From positions 1 to 64,000 of the forward strand of contig NZ_JAMXFA010000011.1 in assembly GCF_025370785.1 (NCBI RefSeq): a DNA stretch of 64,000 nt. The letters run 5' to 3'. Position numbers and translations under genes: made by a program. The notes beneath the pieces were generated by a model. That model was not told the DNA's origin. It searched no databases and saw nothing but the letters and a program-made list of their open reading frames with translations. Positions 8,083 to 17,511 of this stretch are shown one piece after another; position 1 is the stretch's first letter; every line of letters starts with the position of its first letter. The stretch is from Laspinema olomoucense D3b. Lineage in GTDB: Bacteria > Cyanobacteriota > Cyanobacteriia > Cyanobacteriales > Laspinemataceae.

Positions 8083-9351
8083 ATGAAAACAACAAAGGAT
8101 CAGTTCAATACCCCCTCAGAACAATTGAATAATTCTAATCATCCGGGGTCGGCCCCCGGTTGGCAAAAAACCCTCACCTATTTTTCTATTTTTCTCTTAG
8201 GTGCCAGTGCTACCTGGTCCGCGACCCAATTTCTGAATGGACCCACCCTGGTTTCACCCCCGGTTAATGCCGCCTCTCCCGCTCAAGTCCAGAGTGCGCC
8301 TGTGATTCAGGCGAGATTGCCCCTGACGGAGACGAATTTTGTTACGGATGTGGTTCAAAATGTGGGTCCGGCTGTAGTGCGCATTAATGCATCACGTACT
8401 GTGACTACCCAAATTCCCGATGCCTTTAACGATCCATTTTTCCGGCAATTTTTCGGGTCCCGATTCCCGACTGAACCTCAAGAGCGGGTAGAGCGAGGGA
8501 CGGGTTCGGGGTTTATTATTAGTAAAGAGGGTCAAATTCTCACCAATGCCCACGTCGTTGCCGGTGCGGATACGGTGGAAGTCACCCTGAAAGATGGTCG
8601 CTCATTTACAGGTCAAGTCATGGGGACGGACCCGGTGACGGATGTGGCGGTAGTGAAAATTGATGCGACCGATTTGCCGACAGCGGTTGTAGGAGATTCT
8701 GAGCAATTGCAACCGGGGGAATGGGCGATCGCGATCGGTAATCCCCTCGGGTTGGATAATACGGTGACTGTGGGTATTATTAGCGGAACTGGGCGATCGA
8801 GTTCTCAAGTCGGGGTCCCGGATAAGCGGGTCAACTTTATTCAAACTGACGCGGCGATTAATCCCGGTAACTCCGGCGGTCCCTTGCTCAATCAACGCGG
8901 TGAAGTGATTGGCATGAATACCGCCATCATTCAAGGTGCTCAAGGTCTCGGATTTGCAATTCCGATTAATCGCGCTCAAGATATTGCTCAACAATTGATT
9001 GCGAATGGAGAAGTTCAACATCCCTATCTCGGCATTCAAATGGTGCAGCTAACTCCAGAACTGAAAAATGAAATTAACAATAATCCCAATGCTGGCTTAA
9101 CGATTACGGAAGATAAAGGGATTTTAATTGCTCAAGTTATGCCGGATTCTCCTGCGGTTCGCAGTGGACTGCGTGCCGGTGATGTGATTGTCTCCATTAA
9201 TGGAGTACAGATGGCGGATGCCAATGCTGTACAACAGCAAGTGGAACGGACTCGTGTCGGAGGCGAATTGCAAATGCAAGTGATTCGCAATGGTCAACCG
9301 ATGACTTTGGCGGTACAACCGGGTGCTTTCCCTTCCCAAGCGAGTAATTAA
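8083..9351 (+). CDS. HtrA/Deg family trypsin-like serine protease (HhoA/HhoB/HtrA type)
   Basis: A 422-aa exported serine protease for misfolded envelope or lumenal proteins. An N-terminal anchor (about residues 28-48) is followed by a trypsin-like domain with catalytic His157 (NAHVVAG), Asp187 (DVAVVKI) and Ser264 ([10 protein letters not shown]), and by a single PDZ domain (about residues 315-415). One PDZ domain and an [13 protein letters not shown]-like loop before the protease core fit the cyanobacterial Hho group. I start at the ATG at 8083 because CAGGAG lies 9 nt upstream; a TTG at 8062 is less well placed. It is monocistronic, between its own promoter and terminator. Confidence 0.93.
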   Translation: MKTTKDQFNTPSEQLNNSNHPGSAPGWQKTLTYFSIFLLGASATWSATQFLNGPTLVSPPVNAASPAQVQSAPVIQARLPLTETNFVTDVVQNVGPAVVRINASRTVTTQIPDAFNDPFFRQFFGSRFPTEPQERVERGTGSGFIISKEGQILTNAHVVAGADTVEVTLKDGRSFTGQVMGTDPVTDVAVVKIDATDLPTAVVGDSEQLQPGEWAIAIGNPLGLDNTVTVGIISGTGRSSSQVGVPDKRVNFIQTDAAINPGNSGGPLLNQRGEVIGMNTAIIQGAQGLGFAIPINRAQDIAQQLIANGEVQHPYLGIQMVQLTPELKNEINNNPNAGLTITEDKGILIAQVMPDSPAVRSGLRAGDVIVSINGVQMADANAVQQQVERTRVGGELQMQVIRNGQPMTLAVQPGAFPSQASN

Positions 9352-9385
9352 TTGGCACTCTAGTTACTATTTCAATTATTTTTTC

Positions 9386-9436
9386 TGGCTCTGTTGTGGA
9401 ACATTTTACTAGAGTTCCCAACAGAGCCAAATTTTT
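9386..9436 (+). terminator. intrinsic terminator of the HtrA-like gene
   Basis: An 11-bp stem (TGGCTCTGTTG at 9386-9396 with its complement at 9419-9429) is extended inside by GGAAC/GTTCC. It is followed by AATTTTTT. It lies 35 nt after the protease stop codon. Confidence 0.85.
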
Positions 9437-9549
9437 TAAAGCGGCTTGATATTTGTTAAAAAGTGTTTGTAAGAAGTCATTGAATATTAAGTTTAAATAG
9501 AGGCGATCGCCGGTTAAGAGAACTAGAGAAACGGTTGAGAGCGTTCTGA

Positions 9550-10422
9550 TTAACCTGTTGCTATAATGACGCGATCGCGTCCTTGGGTCTTCCCCTGATA
9601 TAAAGCCGCATCCGCTGCTTGCATGAGCTGGTTTCCAGTTACCCCATGTTGGGGAAAAACAGCCACCCCCACGGAAATAGTGACCCTAGGAAGGTCTTGA
9701 GCTAAATAAGTCAATTTTAGACGTTTAACCTGTTGGCGTATATGCTCCGCCTGTTGCTGAGTCTTCTCTAAAGAGGCTTCGGGTAAAATAACCATAAACT
9801 CCTCTCCCCCATATCGACAAGCAATATCAAGAGCACCACTTTCAGTTTTGAGTAGCCATCCCAGTTCCCGTAAGACGACATCACCCGCCTCATGTCCGTA
9901 GGTATCGTTGAATCCTTTAAAATGGTCAACATCCAACATGATTAGACCGAGAGATCGCTCGGTCAGTTGAGCACGGCACAGTTCCCGTTCTAAAGATTTG
10001 GCTAAATACCGGCGGTTAAATAAACCCGTTAACGGATCGCGAATACACTGCTCATGCAATAACTCTTCCATGAGGTCAGAATGTTCGACGATCGTGTCGA
10101 GCATGATTTCTAGGTCGGCCTTTTCTCGCAGCAGGTTTGTCACCAGGAACTGATATGTGGATTCAGTCTGCTTGCGATCGCGCTGTTCCGCTTCCAATTT
10201 TTGCGTCAACTCCGCGACCAAAGCGCTCAGGGTCTGTGTATGGAGCATCAAGGTCTTTTGGGTAAAAAGCAGTTTGGCCTTTTCCTGCTTAAACTTATCA
10301 AGTTTCAGGCGCAGTCTTTCCACCTCCCACAGCAAAGAGGCGTTGGGTTCAGGTTCATCTTCATCAGCTTGATAAAATTGGGTCTTGACACAAGTCAGGT
10401 TTCTCGATGGCTTAATTGTCAT
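9550..10422 (-). CDS. diguanylate cyclase (coiled coil plus GGDEF domain)
   Basis: A 290-aa protein that makes cyclic di-GMP from two GTP. Residues about 25-110 form a coiled coil with no recognised sensor domain. The GGDEF domain follows (about 125-290) with DPLTGLFNRRYL, DVDHFKGFND and the active-site signature RYGGEEF. The inhibitory site RxxD, five residues before the signature, is absent (GALD), so product inhibition at that site is unlikely. An AAAGGAG lies 9 nt before the ATG. It stands alone; the kinase gene 400 bp away on the same strand could regulate it, but nothing in the sequence shows this. Confidence 0.92.
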   Translation of the reverse strand: MTIKPSRNLTCVKTQFYQADEDEPEPNASLLWEVERLRLKLDKFKQEKAKLLFTQKTLMLHTQTLSALVAELTQKLEAEQRDRKQTESTYQFLVTNLLREKADLEIMLDTIVEHSDLMEELLHEQCIRDPLTGLFNRRYLAKSLERELCRAQLTERSLGLIMLDVDHFKGFNDTYGHEAGDVVLRELGWLLKTESGALDIACRYGGEEFMVILPEASLEKTQQQAEHIRQQVKRLKLTYLAQDLPRVTISVGVAVFPQHGVTGNQLMQAADAALYQGKTQGRDRVIIATG

Positions 10423-10822
10423 GACGCGGCACTCCTTTAAACTTTTCTATTATATCCCCAATATAAATCCCGTGTCATCCTTTTGATAGAGGCAATTTTT
10501 TAAAAAATAGGGTATGTCTTCTATGTAGGTGTCCCTGATTCCCGATTCGGTCCTTTAGGAACATCCTACTTCGGGAAGTCGTCAGCAGTTGGTATCTTTT
10601 GAAGCTTTTTATCAGGTTTTGCCGGAAGTTTCCGGAAGCGTTGACCCATCTTTCTATGATTCCCTTCTTTTCAACTGCGCAACTTCCGTTTAAAAAATAT
10701 CTTAATAACTAATTGCCTTGAGTCCTGATACAACCTACGGCAGTCGGTTATCTTCACTCCCCAGTTCAAGGGTTTTATCCGAAGTAATTAAACGGATTTT
10801 TGAGAAAATTCACCCCACCGCC
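10423..10822. other. 400-bp intergenic region, no gene seen
   Basis: This spacer lies between two minus-strand signalling genes. It contains several short inverted words (for example around TTCCGGAAG) but no convincing stem with a T-tract, and no reading frame with coding character. Confidence 0.45.
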
Positions 10823-11902
10823 TCAAGCTAAAGGAAGAGAAAACTGAAACCGGCTGCCTTTTCCCACTTCACTTTCAACCTGAATCTGACCCCCTTGGAG
10901 TTCCACTAACCGCCGAGAAATGGCTAATCCGATGCCGGTGCCATTGCTGCCACTGGACCCGCGCCAGAAGCGATCGAACACATGAGGTAGATCCTCTGGG
11001 GGGATACCGGAGCCGGTATCAATCACGGCAATCCACAGATAACCCGCGCTGGTCCAGGTTCGCAGACAAATCGAACCTGTGGCGGTATGACGCAAGGCAT
11101 TCCCCAGAAGATTGACCAGCACTTGTTCTAAGCGATCAGGGTCCGCCATTACTCCCGGAAGTTGAGGGGGAGAGTCTAATTGCAACACTAGGTTTTCTTC
11201 CAGAATCCAATCGGAAAACCGTTCAATTAAGGTTTCCAACAAAGGACGCACATTCATCCGCTGCAAATCAATCGGCAAATAACCCGCTTCCGCTTTGGAG
11301 AGTTCCTGCAAGTCATTGACTAACCGTTCCAGACGCCGAGTTTCTTTGGCAAGACGGTGATAAATATCGGGATCCGGTGGTAGGGTTCCATCTTCGAGTT
11401 GTTCCAAATTCCCCCGAATAATGGTTAAGGGGGTTCGCAGTTCGTGAGTTAAATCGCTAATCAGTTCCCGGCGGCGGTGCTCCACATTTTCGATACTCGC
11501 TGCCATGCGGTTAAAACTGGCACTGAGGCGATTGAGTTCAGGAATTTCACTGGCAGGCATTCGCTGATGGAGTTCTCCTGCGGCAAATTTTTGGGTGATC
11601 CGTTCCATGAGAGTCATGGGTTTAGTAATCCGTTTGGCAACAAAGTAACTGAGCAAACCGGCTCCGGTTGTCCCCACAATTACGGACCAAAATGTACCCC
11701 GATTCCAGGTGGTTTCAAAGACATCGACTAAAGAAGTGCGCACGTAGTGGAGGTTAAATCCTTTGCCTTCAAGTTGTTGAAGGTGAACAATAAATAGGCG
11801 GGGGGAGGAGAGTTTGCCGGTAATTACGAGGACGGTCACCCCAACCATTAAGACGAGGAGATGGGATAAAAATAAACGCGATCGCAATCCTATCTTAGTC
11901 AT
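10823..11902 (-). CDS. membrane sensor histidine kinase (HAMP-HisKA-HATPase)
   Basis: A 359-aa transmembrane histidine kinase. TM1 spans about residues 10-28, a short extracytoplasmic loop follows, and TM2 spans about 71-90. HAMP (about 90-145) leads into HisKA with phospho-acceptor His153 in [10 protein letters not shown], then an ATPase domain with the N box [14 protein letters not shown]1 [10 protein letters not shown] box FDRFWRG and G2 [12 protein letters not shown]. The small sensor loop suggests detection of envelope or membrane state. No response regulator gene is adjacent, so the partner is unknown. Start at the ATG at 11902. Confidence 0.92.
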   Translation of the reverse strand: MTKIGLRSRLFLSHLLVLMVGVTVLVITGKLSSPRLFIVHLQQLEGKGFNLHYVRTSLVDVFETTWNRGTFWSVIVGTTGAGLLSYFVAKRITKPMTLMERITQKFAAGELHQRMPASEIPELNRLSASFNRMAASIENVEHRRRELISDLTHELRTPLTIIRGNLEQLEDGTLPPDPDIYHRLAKETRRLERLVNDLQELSKAEAGYLPIDLQRMNVRPLLETLIERFSDWILEENLVLQLDSPPQLPGVMADPDRLEQVLVNLLGNALRHTATGSICLRTWTSAGYLWIAVIDTGSGIPPEDLPHVFDRFWRGSSGSNGTGIGLAISRRLVELQGGQIQVESEVGKGSRFQFSLPLA

Positions 11903-12122
11903 AGTTTTGAGTAATTTTTACCCGGTTTCTGACCCAAATTATCCAGGATTTCAGAGTTGATAGGACTTCCCCATTGCTGTTATATCTGTAGGTACAACTG
12001 GCTTGGATGGCCCTACAGGGTTTTCGGTCCAGGGCCTCAGTTCTGGCATGGTGACTGCTGAGAGACCCTCCCCTGGTGACTGGCGATCGCCATTGGATGC
12101 TATTTTAGCGATTTTCCATGAA

Positions 12123-12194
12123 AGCCGATGGCGGGATTTGAACCCGCGACCGCCTGATTACGAATCAAGTGCTCTACCACTGAGCTACATCGGC
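12123..12194 (-). tRNA. tRNA-Thr (anticodon CGU)
   Basis: A complete cloverleaf reads on the minus strand: acceptor GCCGATG pairing with CATCGGC, D-arm GCTC...GAGC, anticodon stem CTTGA/TCAGG with loop TTCGTAA giving anticodon CGU, and T-arm GCGGG/CCCGC with TTCAAAT in the loop. The discriminator is U. CCA is not encoded. The anticodon assigns Thr (codon ACG). Confidence 0.95.
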
Positions 12195-12530
12195 ATGACT
12201 GACATTAGATGATTGTAGCAGGCTTTTTTTGAGTTGGCTAGAGGGTTTAGGAGATTTTTTTCAGGAATGTTATGAACAGTGACTCGGACGCCGGTACAGT
12301 CCAGGCAAGACCCCGGTTGAAAAACCGGGGTTCTTCATCCCATCGGTGACAAGTCCCAAAAACTCGCCAAGAAACCCGGTTTCTGGTCCCTTACCCCAGT
12401 TGAAGGCAGAACTTTTTTTAGGGAAATCCCTTAGAAAAATCAGGGTTGAACTTAAAGGAGATCGCCTCAATGGTAGGATTTGGTCTAACCCAGTCCCACA
12501 ACTTCACAGCTTGCTGTTGATCCATTGCTA
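12195..12530. other. 336-bp spacer with a terminator-like hairpin
   Basis: The spacer between tRNA-Thr and ureE contains a perfect 8-bp hairpin at 12311-12330 (CCCCGGTT, loop GAAA, complement) followed by TTCTTC, and a smaller GAAACC/GGTTTC palindrome near 12370. These match a dispersed element type seen elsewhere in the window (near 16156 and 26630). No coding sequence or NtcA-type site was found. Confidence 0.5.
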
Positions 12531-12974
12531 ATGTTGACCTTAACCCACTGTTTGCCACCGGATCCCGAGGCGGCGATCGCCTTGACCCTTTCCCTCACCG
12601 CAGACGATCGCACTCGCAGTCGCCATCGATTTGCCACGGAGGAAGGAGAAGAGGTTCATCTGAAGTTACCCCGAGGGACTGTCTTAAGTCATGGCGACTG
12701 CCTCACCGATGACTCGGGGAACATCATGGTTCTGATTACCGCTAAACCGGAACCCACCCTGATGGTTACTGCTGATACTCCCCGGGATTTATTACGCGCT
12801 GCCTATCATTTAGGAAATCGTCACGTTCCTTTAGAAATTAAACCGGATTATTTACGTTTGACCGTTGACCCCGTTTTAAAAGCCCTGGTAGAACAATTAG
12901 GATTAACGGTTCAAGAAGAAACGGCTCCATTTCATCCAGAAATAGGAGCTTATCACTCCCCTCATGGTCATTGA
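12531..12974 (+). CDS. ureE: urease accessory protein UreE (nickel chaperone)
   Basis: The 147-aa product matches UreE, a dimeric nickel-binding chaperone that delivers Ni to the UreD-UreF-UreG complex for urease activation. The N-terminal peptide-binding domain carries the EEGEEVHLKLPRG segment. The C-terminal metal-binding domain has AAYHLGNRHVPLEI with the conserved metal-binding His. The tail is only modestly His-rich (HPEIGAYHSPHGH), unlike UreE with long His runs. I prefer the ATG at 12531 over the TTG two codons upstream. ureF follows after 89 nt and ureG after that, as an accessory gene group. Confidence 0.92.
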   Translation: MLTLTHCLPPDPEAAIALTLSLTADDRTRSRHRFATEEGEEVHLKLPRGTVLSHGDCLTDDSGNIMVLITAKPEPTLMVTADTPRDLLRAAYHLGNRHVPLEIKPDYLRLTVDPVLKALVEQLGLTVQEETAPFHPEIGAYHSPHGH

Positions 12975-13063
12975 TTGCAGTCTGAATTGATTATTCTGGA
13001 GAAAAGAAAAGGCTAAATTTTAAACTAGAATTCAAAAAATTAACTAATTTTATGCTCTAAGTT

Positions 13064-13747
13064 ATGGTTACTAAATTTTCATTATTATCCCTATTGCAAC
13101 TAGCGAGTCCTGCGTTACCTGTAGGCGCTTATAGCTACTCTGAAGGGTTGGAAATGTTAGTTGAACGGGGAATTATAAACAGTGCAGAAACCCTCCGAAA
13201 TTGGATTGAGCAGGAATTGCAAGAAGGGGCGATTTTTTTAGATGGAGCGGTGATGGTGAGAGCCTTAAATGCAGCCCAAGCAGGCAATTTGGGGAAGGTT
13301 CAGGAGTGGAATCACTGGTCATCTGCCACCCGAGAAACGGAAGAATTGCGGCAACAAAGTTGGCAGATGGGAAATGCGTTACTCCGGTTATTGATGAGCC
13401 TGGGGCCGGTAGAAGACCGAGTTGAAGTCCGCGCATTGGGTGAAGAGGATTGTAATTTTGCAGTTGCCTTTGGAATGGCGGCCTCCTATTGGCAGATTCC
13501 CCCGGATGTGGCTTTGTTGGGATATTTACACAGTTGGGCTTGTAATTTTATTGGGGCTGGGGTGAAACTGATTCCCCTAGGTCAAACGGCGGGGCAACAG
13601 CTATTATTTAACTTGCAACCCAATCTGGTGACGGCGGTTCAAACAATTTTAAGGGTAGAAGATGATGAACTCAGCAGTTGCACTTGGGGGCTAAGTTTAG
13701 CCAGTATGCAGCATGAAACTCAATATTCGCGATTGTTTAGAAGTTGA
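13064..13747 (+). CDS. ureF: urease accessory protein UreF
   Basis: The 227-aa all-helical product matches UreF, which with UreD and UreG forms the activation complex on apo-urease. The characteristic N-terminus [21 protein letters not shown] is present, and the C-terminal [20 protein letters not shown] includes the conserved Met-Gln-His-Glu-Thr segment. Length is normal. It lies between ureE and ureG on the same strand with short spacers. Confidence 0.94.
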   Translation: MVTKFSLLSLLQLASPALPVGAYSYSEGLEMLVERGIINSAETLRNWIEQELQEGAIFLDGAVMVRALNAAQAGNLGKVQEWNHWSSATRETEELRQQSWQMGNALLRLLMSLGPVEDRVEVRALGEEDCNFAVAFGMAASYWQIPPDVALLGYLHSWACNFIGAGVKLIPLGQTAGQQLLFNLQPNLVTAVQTILRVEDDELSSCTWGLSLASMQHETQYSRLFRS

Positions 13748-13822
13748 AGCGGTGCAACAACTAAGGAAGTTTTGAACTCCGCCGGTTTCTTGTAATTTTA
13801 CCCTTTAAACCTTAACCTGATT

Positions 13823-14419
13823 ATGAGTGCATTTCGTGTTGGAATTGCGGGTCCCGTTGGTTCAGGAAAAACAGCGTTAGTGGATGTGTTGTGTAAGGCG
13901 ATGCGCGATCGCTATAACTTGGCGGTGGTGACGAATGATATTTACACCCAGGAAGATGCTCAATTTTTGGTGCGATCGCAGGCCCTGGAAAAGGAGCGAA
14001 TTATGGGGGTAGAAACCGGGGGTTGTCCTCATACGGCAATTCGGGAAGATGCGTCTTTGAATTTAGCGGCGATCGCCCAATTGGAACGGCGGTTTACGAC
14101 CTTAGATTTGGTATTTGTGGAAAGTGGCGGGGATAATTTAGCGGCGACTTTTAGCCCAGAATTAGTCGATCTCACCATTTATGTGATTGATGTCGCCGCT
14201 GGGGATAAGATTCCCCGCAAGGGAGGGCCAGGAATTACCAAATCGGATTTGTTAGTGATTAATAAAATTGACCTTGCGCCTTTAGTGGGGGCAGATTTGG
14301 GGGTGATGGAACGGGATACACAAAAAATGCGCGGTAGTCGGCCCTTTACCTTTACAAATTTGAAGACTCAAGAAGGATTAGAAGCGGTGATAGAGTTTAT
14401 CGCCGCTAATCTGGTTTAA
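13823..14419 (+). CDS. ureG: urease accessory GTPase UreG
   Basis: The 198-aa SIMIBI-class GTPase drives nickel insertion into urease. The P-loop GPVGSGKT is at residues 10-17. The metal-binding [16 protein letters not shown] holds the invariant Cys-Pro-His of Ure[16 protein letters not shown] forms the switch region, and NKIDLAP is the guanine-specificity NKxD motif. It ends the ureEFG accessory group; an NtcA-type promoter begins a new transcription unit about 230 nt downstream. Confidence 0.96.
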   Translation: MSAFRVGIAGPVGSGKTALVDVLCKAMRDRYNLAVVTNDIYTQEDAQFLVRSQALEKERIMGVETGGCPHTAIREDASLNLAAIAQLERRFTTLDLVFVESGGDNLAATFSPELVDLTIYVIDVAAGDKIPRKGGPGITKSDLLVINKIDLAPLVGADLGVMERDTQKMRGSRPFTFTNLKTQEGLEAVIEFIAANLV

Positions 14420-14651
14420 AAACAGGTACTTTTGTTCCGGTACTGTAGCGATATTGGAGAGGGGGTTCAGGGTGGGCGACTGCCCCACTCTGAACTGAGG
14501 CGTATCTTATCCCGGTGCTTGCAGGGTATGTTAAGGACCATAAAGCTAACGTTACCCCTCGACCTCACAATTGTTAGAAATCGCAACATTGTCACAAATT
14601 GGCTCAGACTAGATATCAGAGGTCTAAGGTTTGAATGGCTGGAAATTTTCT

Positions 14652-14695
14652 GTATCCATAAATACAATTTGTTTTTGAGAACATGGCTTTAATAT
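14652..14695 (+). promoter_or_regulatory. NtcA-activated promoter of urtA
   Basis: The site TGTATCCATAAATACA (GTA core 14652-14654, N8, TAC 14663-14665) is a perfect GTA-N8-TAC NtcA box. A -10 element TAATAT at 14690-14695 lies 24 nt further on. That is the published geometry for class II NtcA-activated cyanobacterial promoters, where the box replaces the -35. The inferred start near 14702 leaves a leader of about 40 nt before urtA. Nitrogen-limitation control is inferred. Confidence 0.85.
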
Positions 14696-14744
14696 CAAAG
14701 CTCTGATAGAAGCGAGTTAATACCAGTAGGAGTAGAAAAATAGG

Positions 14745-16046
14745 ATGACCCATCGACTTGGACGGCGTAAATTTCTGCTTTATGGTACTGCTGCCCTAGG
14801 AAGCAGCCTTTTGTTGAAAGCTTGTACCGAGGCTAATGTACCGGAAACGACGGATGCAGCAACTCCGGGGGCAGGTGGTGGCGTAGATACGATTAAGGTA
14901 GGAATCCTCCATTCTTTAAGTGGCACGATGGCGATTAGCGAACAAAGTGTCGTTGATGCAGAACAGTTGGCGATCGAGGAAATTAACAACGCTGGAGGGG
15001 TTCTCGGCAAAAAAATTGAGGCGATCGTCGAAGATGGCGCGTCGGATTGGCCCACCTTTGCGGAAAAAGCCAGAAAACTGATTGATCGGGATAAAGTGGC
15101 GACAGTTTTTGGCTGCTGGACCTCTGCCTCTCGTAAGGCAGTTTTGCCGGTATTTGAGTCGAGTGGTCATATGTTATGGTATCCCGTGCAATATGAAGGC
15201 CAGGAATGTTCTAAGAACGTTTTCTATACTGGGGCGGCCCCAAATCAACAGATTGAACCGGCGGTGGATTGGCTGTTAGAAAATAAAGGCCAGCAATTCT
15301 TTCTTGTAGGGTCGGATTATGTCTTTCCCCGCACCGCCAATACGATTATTAAGGCTCAACTCGAAGCCAAAGGCGGACAAACCGTGGGAGAAGATTATAT
15401 CCCCCTAGGCGGCACGGAAGTTACGGCGATTATTACCAAGATTCAAGCGGCGTTGCCTGACGGGGGCGTGATTTTTAATACCCTAAACGGGGATAGCAAC
15501 GTTGCCTTTTTCAAACAAATGCAAGGGGCGGGATTGACGGCGGATAAATATCCTACGATGTCCGTGAGTATTGCAGAGGAAGAAGTACGAGCGATCGGCA
15601 CTGAATATCTCAAAGGGCATTATGCCGCCTGGAATTATTTCCAATCGGTAAATACCCCTGAAAACAAAAAGTTTGTTGAGGCATTTAAGTCAAAATATGG
15701 TCAAAATCGGGTAACGAATGACCCAATGGAGGCCGCTTACATTATGGTTTATTTGTGGAAACAAGCGGTTGAAAAAGCCGGTACAGTGGATGATATTGAG
15801 GCAGTTCGTACCGCCGCTGTGGGACAAACCTTCCAAGCCCCAGGGGGTCTGGTTACCCTCCAAAACAACCATCACCTATCTAAAACGGTCCGGATCGGTG
15901 AAATTGGGGAGGATGGAATGTTTAAAATTGTCTCGGAAACCCCGGCCCCGGTTGATCCGGTTCCTTGGAATCAATATGTTGCCGATACAAAAGGCTATTC
16001 CTGCGATTGGTCAGACCCCTCTAAAGGTGGCAAATACAAGATGTAA
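14745..16046 (+). CDS. urtA: urea ABC transporter substrate-binding protein UrtA
   Basis: The 433-aa product is the periplasmic urea-binding protein of the high-affinity Urt transporter. The leader has a twin-arginine (RRKF) followed by a hydrophobic stretch and the lipobox LLKAC with Cys27, so it is probably exported folded and lipid-anchored. The mature part is a type I periplasmic-binding fold (HAAT family) with [16 protein letters not shown] and [18 protein letters not shown], typical of UrtA. An NtcA-type promoter precedes it and a hairpin-terminator separates it from urtB, which would allow an excess of binding protein over the membrane parts. Confidence 0.95.
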   Translation: MTHRLGRRKFLLYGTAALGSSLLLKACTEANVPETTDAATPGAGGGVDTIKVGILHSLSGTMAISEQSVVDAEQLAIEEINNAGGVLGKKIEAIVEDGASDWPTFAEKARKLIDRDKVATVFGCWTSASRKAVLPVFESSGHMLWYPVQYEGQECSKNVFYTGAAPNQQIEPAVDWLLENKGQQFFLVGSDYVFPRTANTIIKAQLEAKGGQTVGEDYIPLGGTEVTAIITKIQAALPDGGVIFNTLNGDSNVAFFKQMQGAGLTADKYPTMSVSIAEEEVRAIGTEYLKGHYAAWNYFQSVNTPENKKFVEAFKSKYGQNRVTNDPMEAAYIMVYLWKQAVEKAGTVDDIEAVRTAAVGQTFQAPGGLVTLQNNHHLSKTVRIGEIGEDGMFKIVSETPAPVDPVPWNQYVADTKGYSCDWSDPSKGGKYKM

Positions 16047-16155
16047 AAATGGCTCAAAATTGGGAACGGTAATATTAAGTGTTTAGAGGGGAAAAGCACC
16101 TAAAAATTTTGCTTAACCTAGGAATTGATACCGTTTAAAATTTCAAGCCTTAGAT

Positions 16156-16219
16156 ACCGAGTTTCTGGCAAACAAGGAAGTTAATTCTGGTTAAAAGTTT
16201 ATCCAGGAACTCGGTTTTT
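16156..16219 (+). terminator. hairpin with T-run between urtA and urtB (partial terminator)
   Basis: ACCGAGTTTCTGG at 16156-16168 pairs with CCAGGAACTCGGT at 16203-16215 (one G-T-type or mismatched position), with a 34-nt loop, and is followed by TTTTT. It could stop most transcripts after urtA while letting some read into urtB. Confidence 0.55.
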
Positions 16220-16318
16220 CCATCATCGGGTTTGAAGTGATATTTTTACTCTAAACACCTACCAATTTGCGAAAATTTCAACGCTTCAAAGAAATAATTT
16301 AAGTGAACGTCAACTATA

Positions 16319-17476
16319 ATGGCACTATTTTTACAGAGCCTGTTTAATGGCCTTAGCATTGGGTCGGTTTTGTTAATTGCTGCATTAGGATTAGCCATTG
16401 TCTTTGGCATTATGGGCGTGATCAATCTCGCTCATGGTGAATTGATGATGCTAGGAGCTTACACAACATTTGTTGTCCAAAATGTGTTTAGAGGATTTGG
16501 AGAACCCTGGTTTGGGTTCTATATTATTGCGGCGCTTCCTCTGGCCTTTTTGGTGGCGGGTGCAGCCGGTTTACTCCTAGAACGGGGGGTGATTCGCTAC
16601 CTGTATGGACGACCTTTGGAAACCCTGCTGGCAACCTGGGGGGTGAGTTTAATTTTGCAACAATTGGTCCGCAGTATCAGTGGGCTGATCTGTATTCAAA
16701 TTGTGGTGTTTTGTCTGCTATTTTTTGGTGGATTGTGGGGGGTAAAACAGCGTGGAGATTTTGAGCGAATTCGCAATTGGGCGATCGCCATTTTGCTGCC
16801 CCTTTCTGCTGGAATTACGGTGGCATTGGGTGCGATTTTAGGGAAATCTGCTGGATTAGCCCTTACGCAACCCTGGTTTGGCGCACAAGGGGTGGATGTG
16901 ACGGCTCCCGGTTGGTTGCGCGGGGGAATCCCAATTGGCACGTTTCAGTTGCCTTATGTGCGGTTATTTATTATTGCCCTAACCGTGGTTTGTGTGGTGG
17001 GAATTTACCTGTTTTTGTTGCGATCGCCCTGGGGATTGCGCATTCGTGCCGTTACCCAAAATCGCAGCATGAGTGCTTGTCTAGGAATTCCCACCCAAAA
17101 AGTGGATGCCTTAACCTTTGCGATCGGTTCCGGATTAGCGGGTATTGCCGGTTGTGCCATTAGTTTGCTCGGTTCCGTTGGACCCAATACGGGCCAAAAC
17201 TATATTGTGGATGCATTTATGGTGGTGGTTGTCGGGGGAGTCGGCAAAATTTTCGGGACCGTCGTAGCGGCACTTGCCATTGGTTTGGTGAACTATATCA
17301 TCGGTTCAGGAATTTTCATTTCAATGGTTTCTCCAGACAGTGCTTTATTTAATTTCTTGACCTTTTTTGCCACGACCAGTATGGCAAGAGTCATGGTATT
17401 TGTGCTGATTATTCTGTTCTTACAACTCCGTCCCGCCGGACTGTTTCCTCAGAAGGGACGCACAGTTGATGCCTAA
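16319..17476 (+). CDS. urtB: urea ABC transporter permease UrtB
   Basis: The 385-aa inner-membrane permease belongs to the LivH-type HAAT family and pairs with UrtC to form the urea channel. It has about eight or nine hydrophobic segments and the conserved start LFNGLSIGSVLLIAALGLAIVFG and IMGVINLAHGELMMLGAY. The cytoplasmic loop RAVTQNRSMSACLGIPTQKVD is the ATPase-coupling segment. The ATG at 16319 begins after a 272-nt gap from urtA. urtC starts 35 nt downstream. Confidence 0.95.
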   Translation: MALFLQSLFNGLSIGSVLLIAALGLAIVFGIMGVINLAHGELMMLGAYTTFVVQNVFRGFGEPWFGFYIIAALPLAFLVAGAAGLLLERGVIRYLYGRPLETLLATWGVSLILQQLVRSISGLICIQIVVFCLLFFGGLWGVKQRGDFERIRNWAIAILLPLSAGITVALGAILGKSAGLALTQPWFGAQGVDVTAPGWLRGGIPIGTFQLPYVRLFIIALTVVCVVGIYLFLLRSPWGLRIRAVTQNRSMSACLGIPTQKVDALTFAIGSGLAGIAGCAISLLGSVGPNTGQNYIVDAFMVVVVGGVGKIFGTVVAALAIGLVNYIIGSGIFISMVSPDSALFNFLTFFATTSMARVMVFVLIILFLQLRPAGLFPQKGRTVDA

Positions 17477-17511
17477 GTTGAGCGGTTAGTTAAACGAGGT
17501 AAAAAAGCGGC

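Noticed and set aside
12003-12212. A 69-codon open frame reading RDLNPRPPDYESSALPLSY
   Set aside because: This is the well-known false translation of the antisense strand of a tRNA gene; the tRNA-Thr at 12123-12194 explains it.
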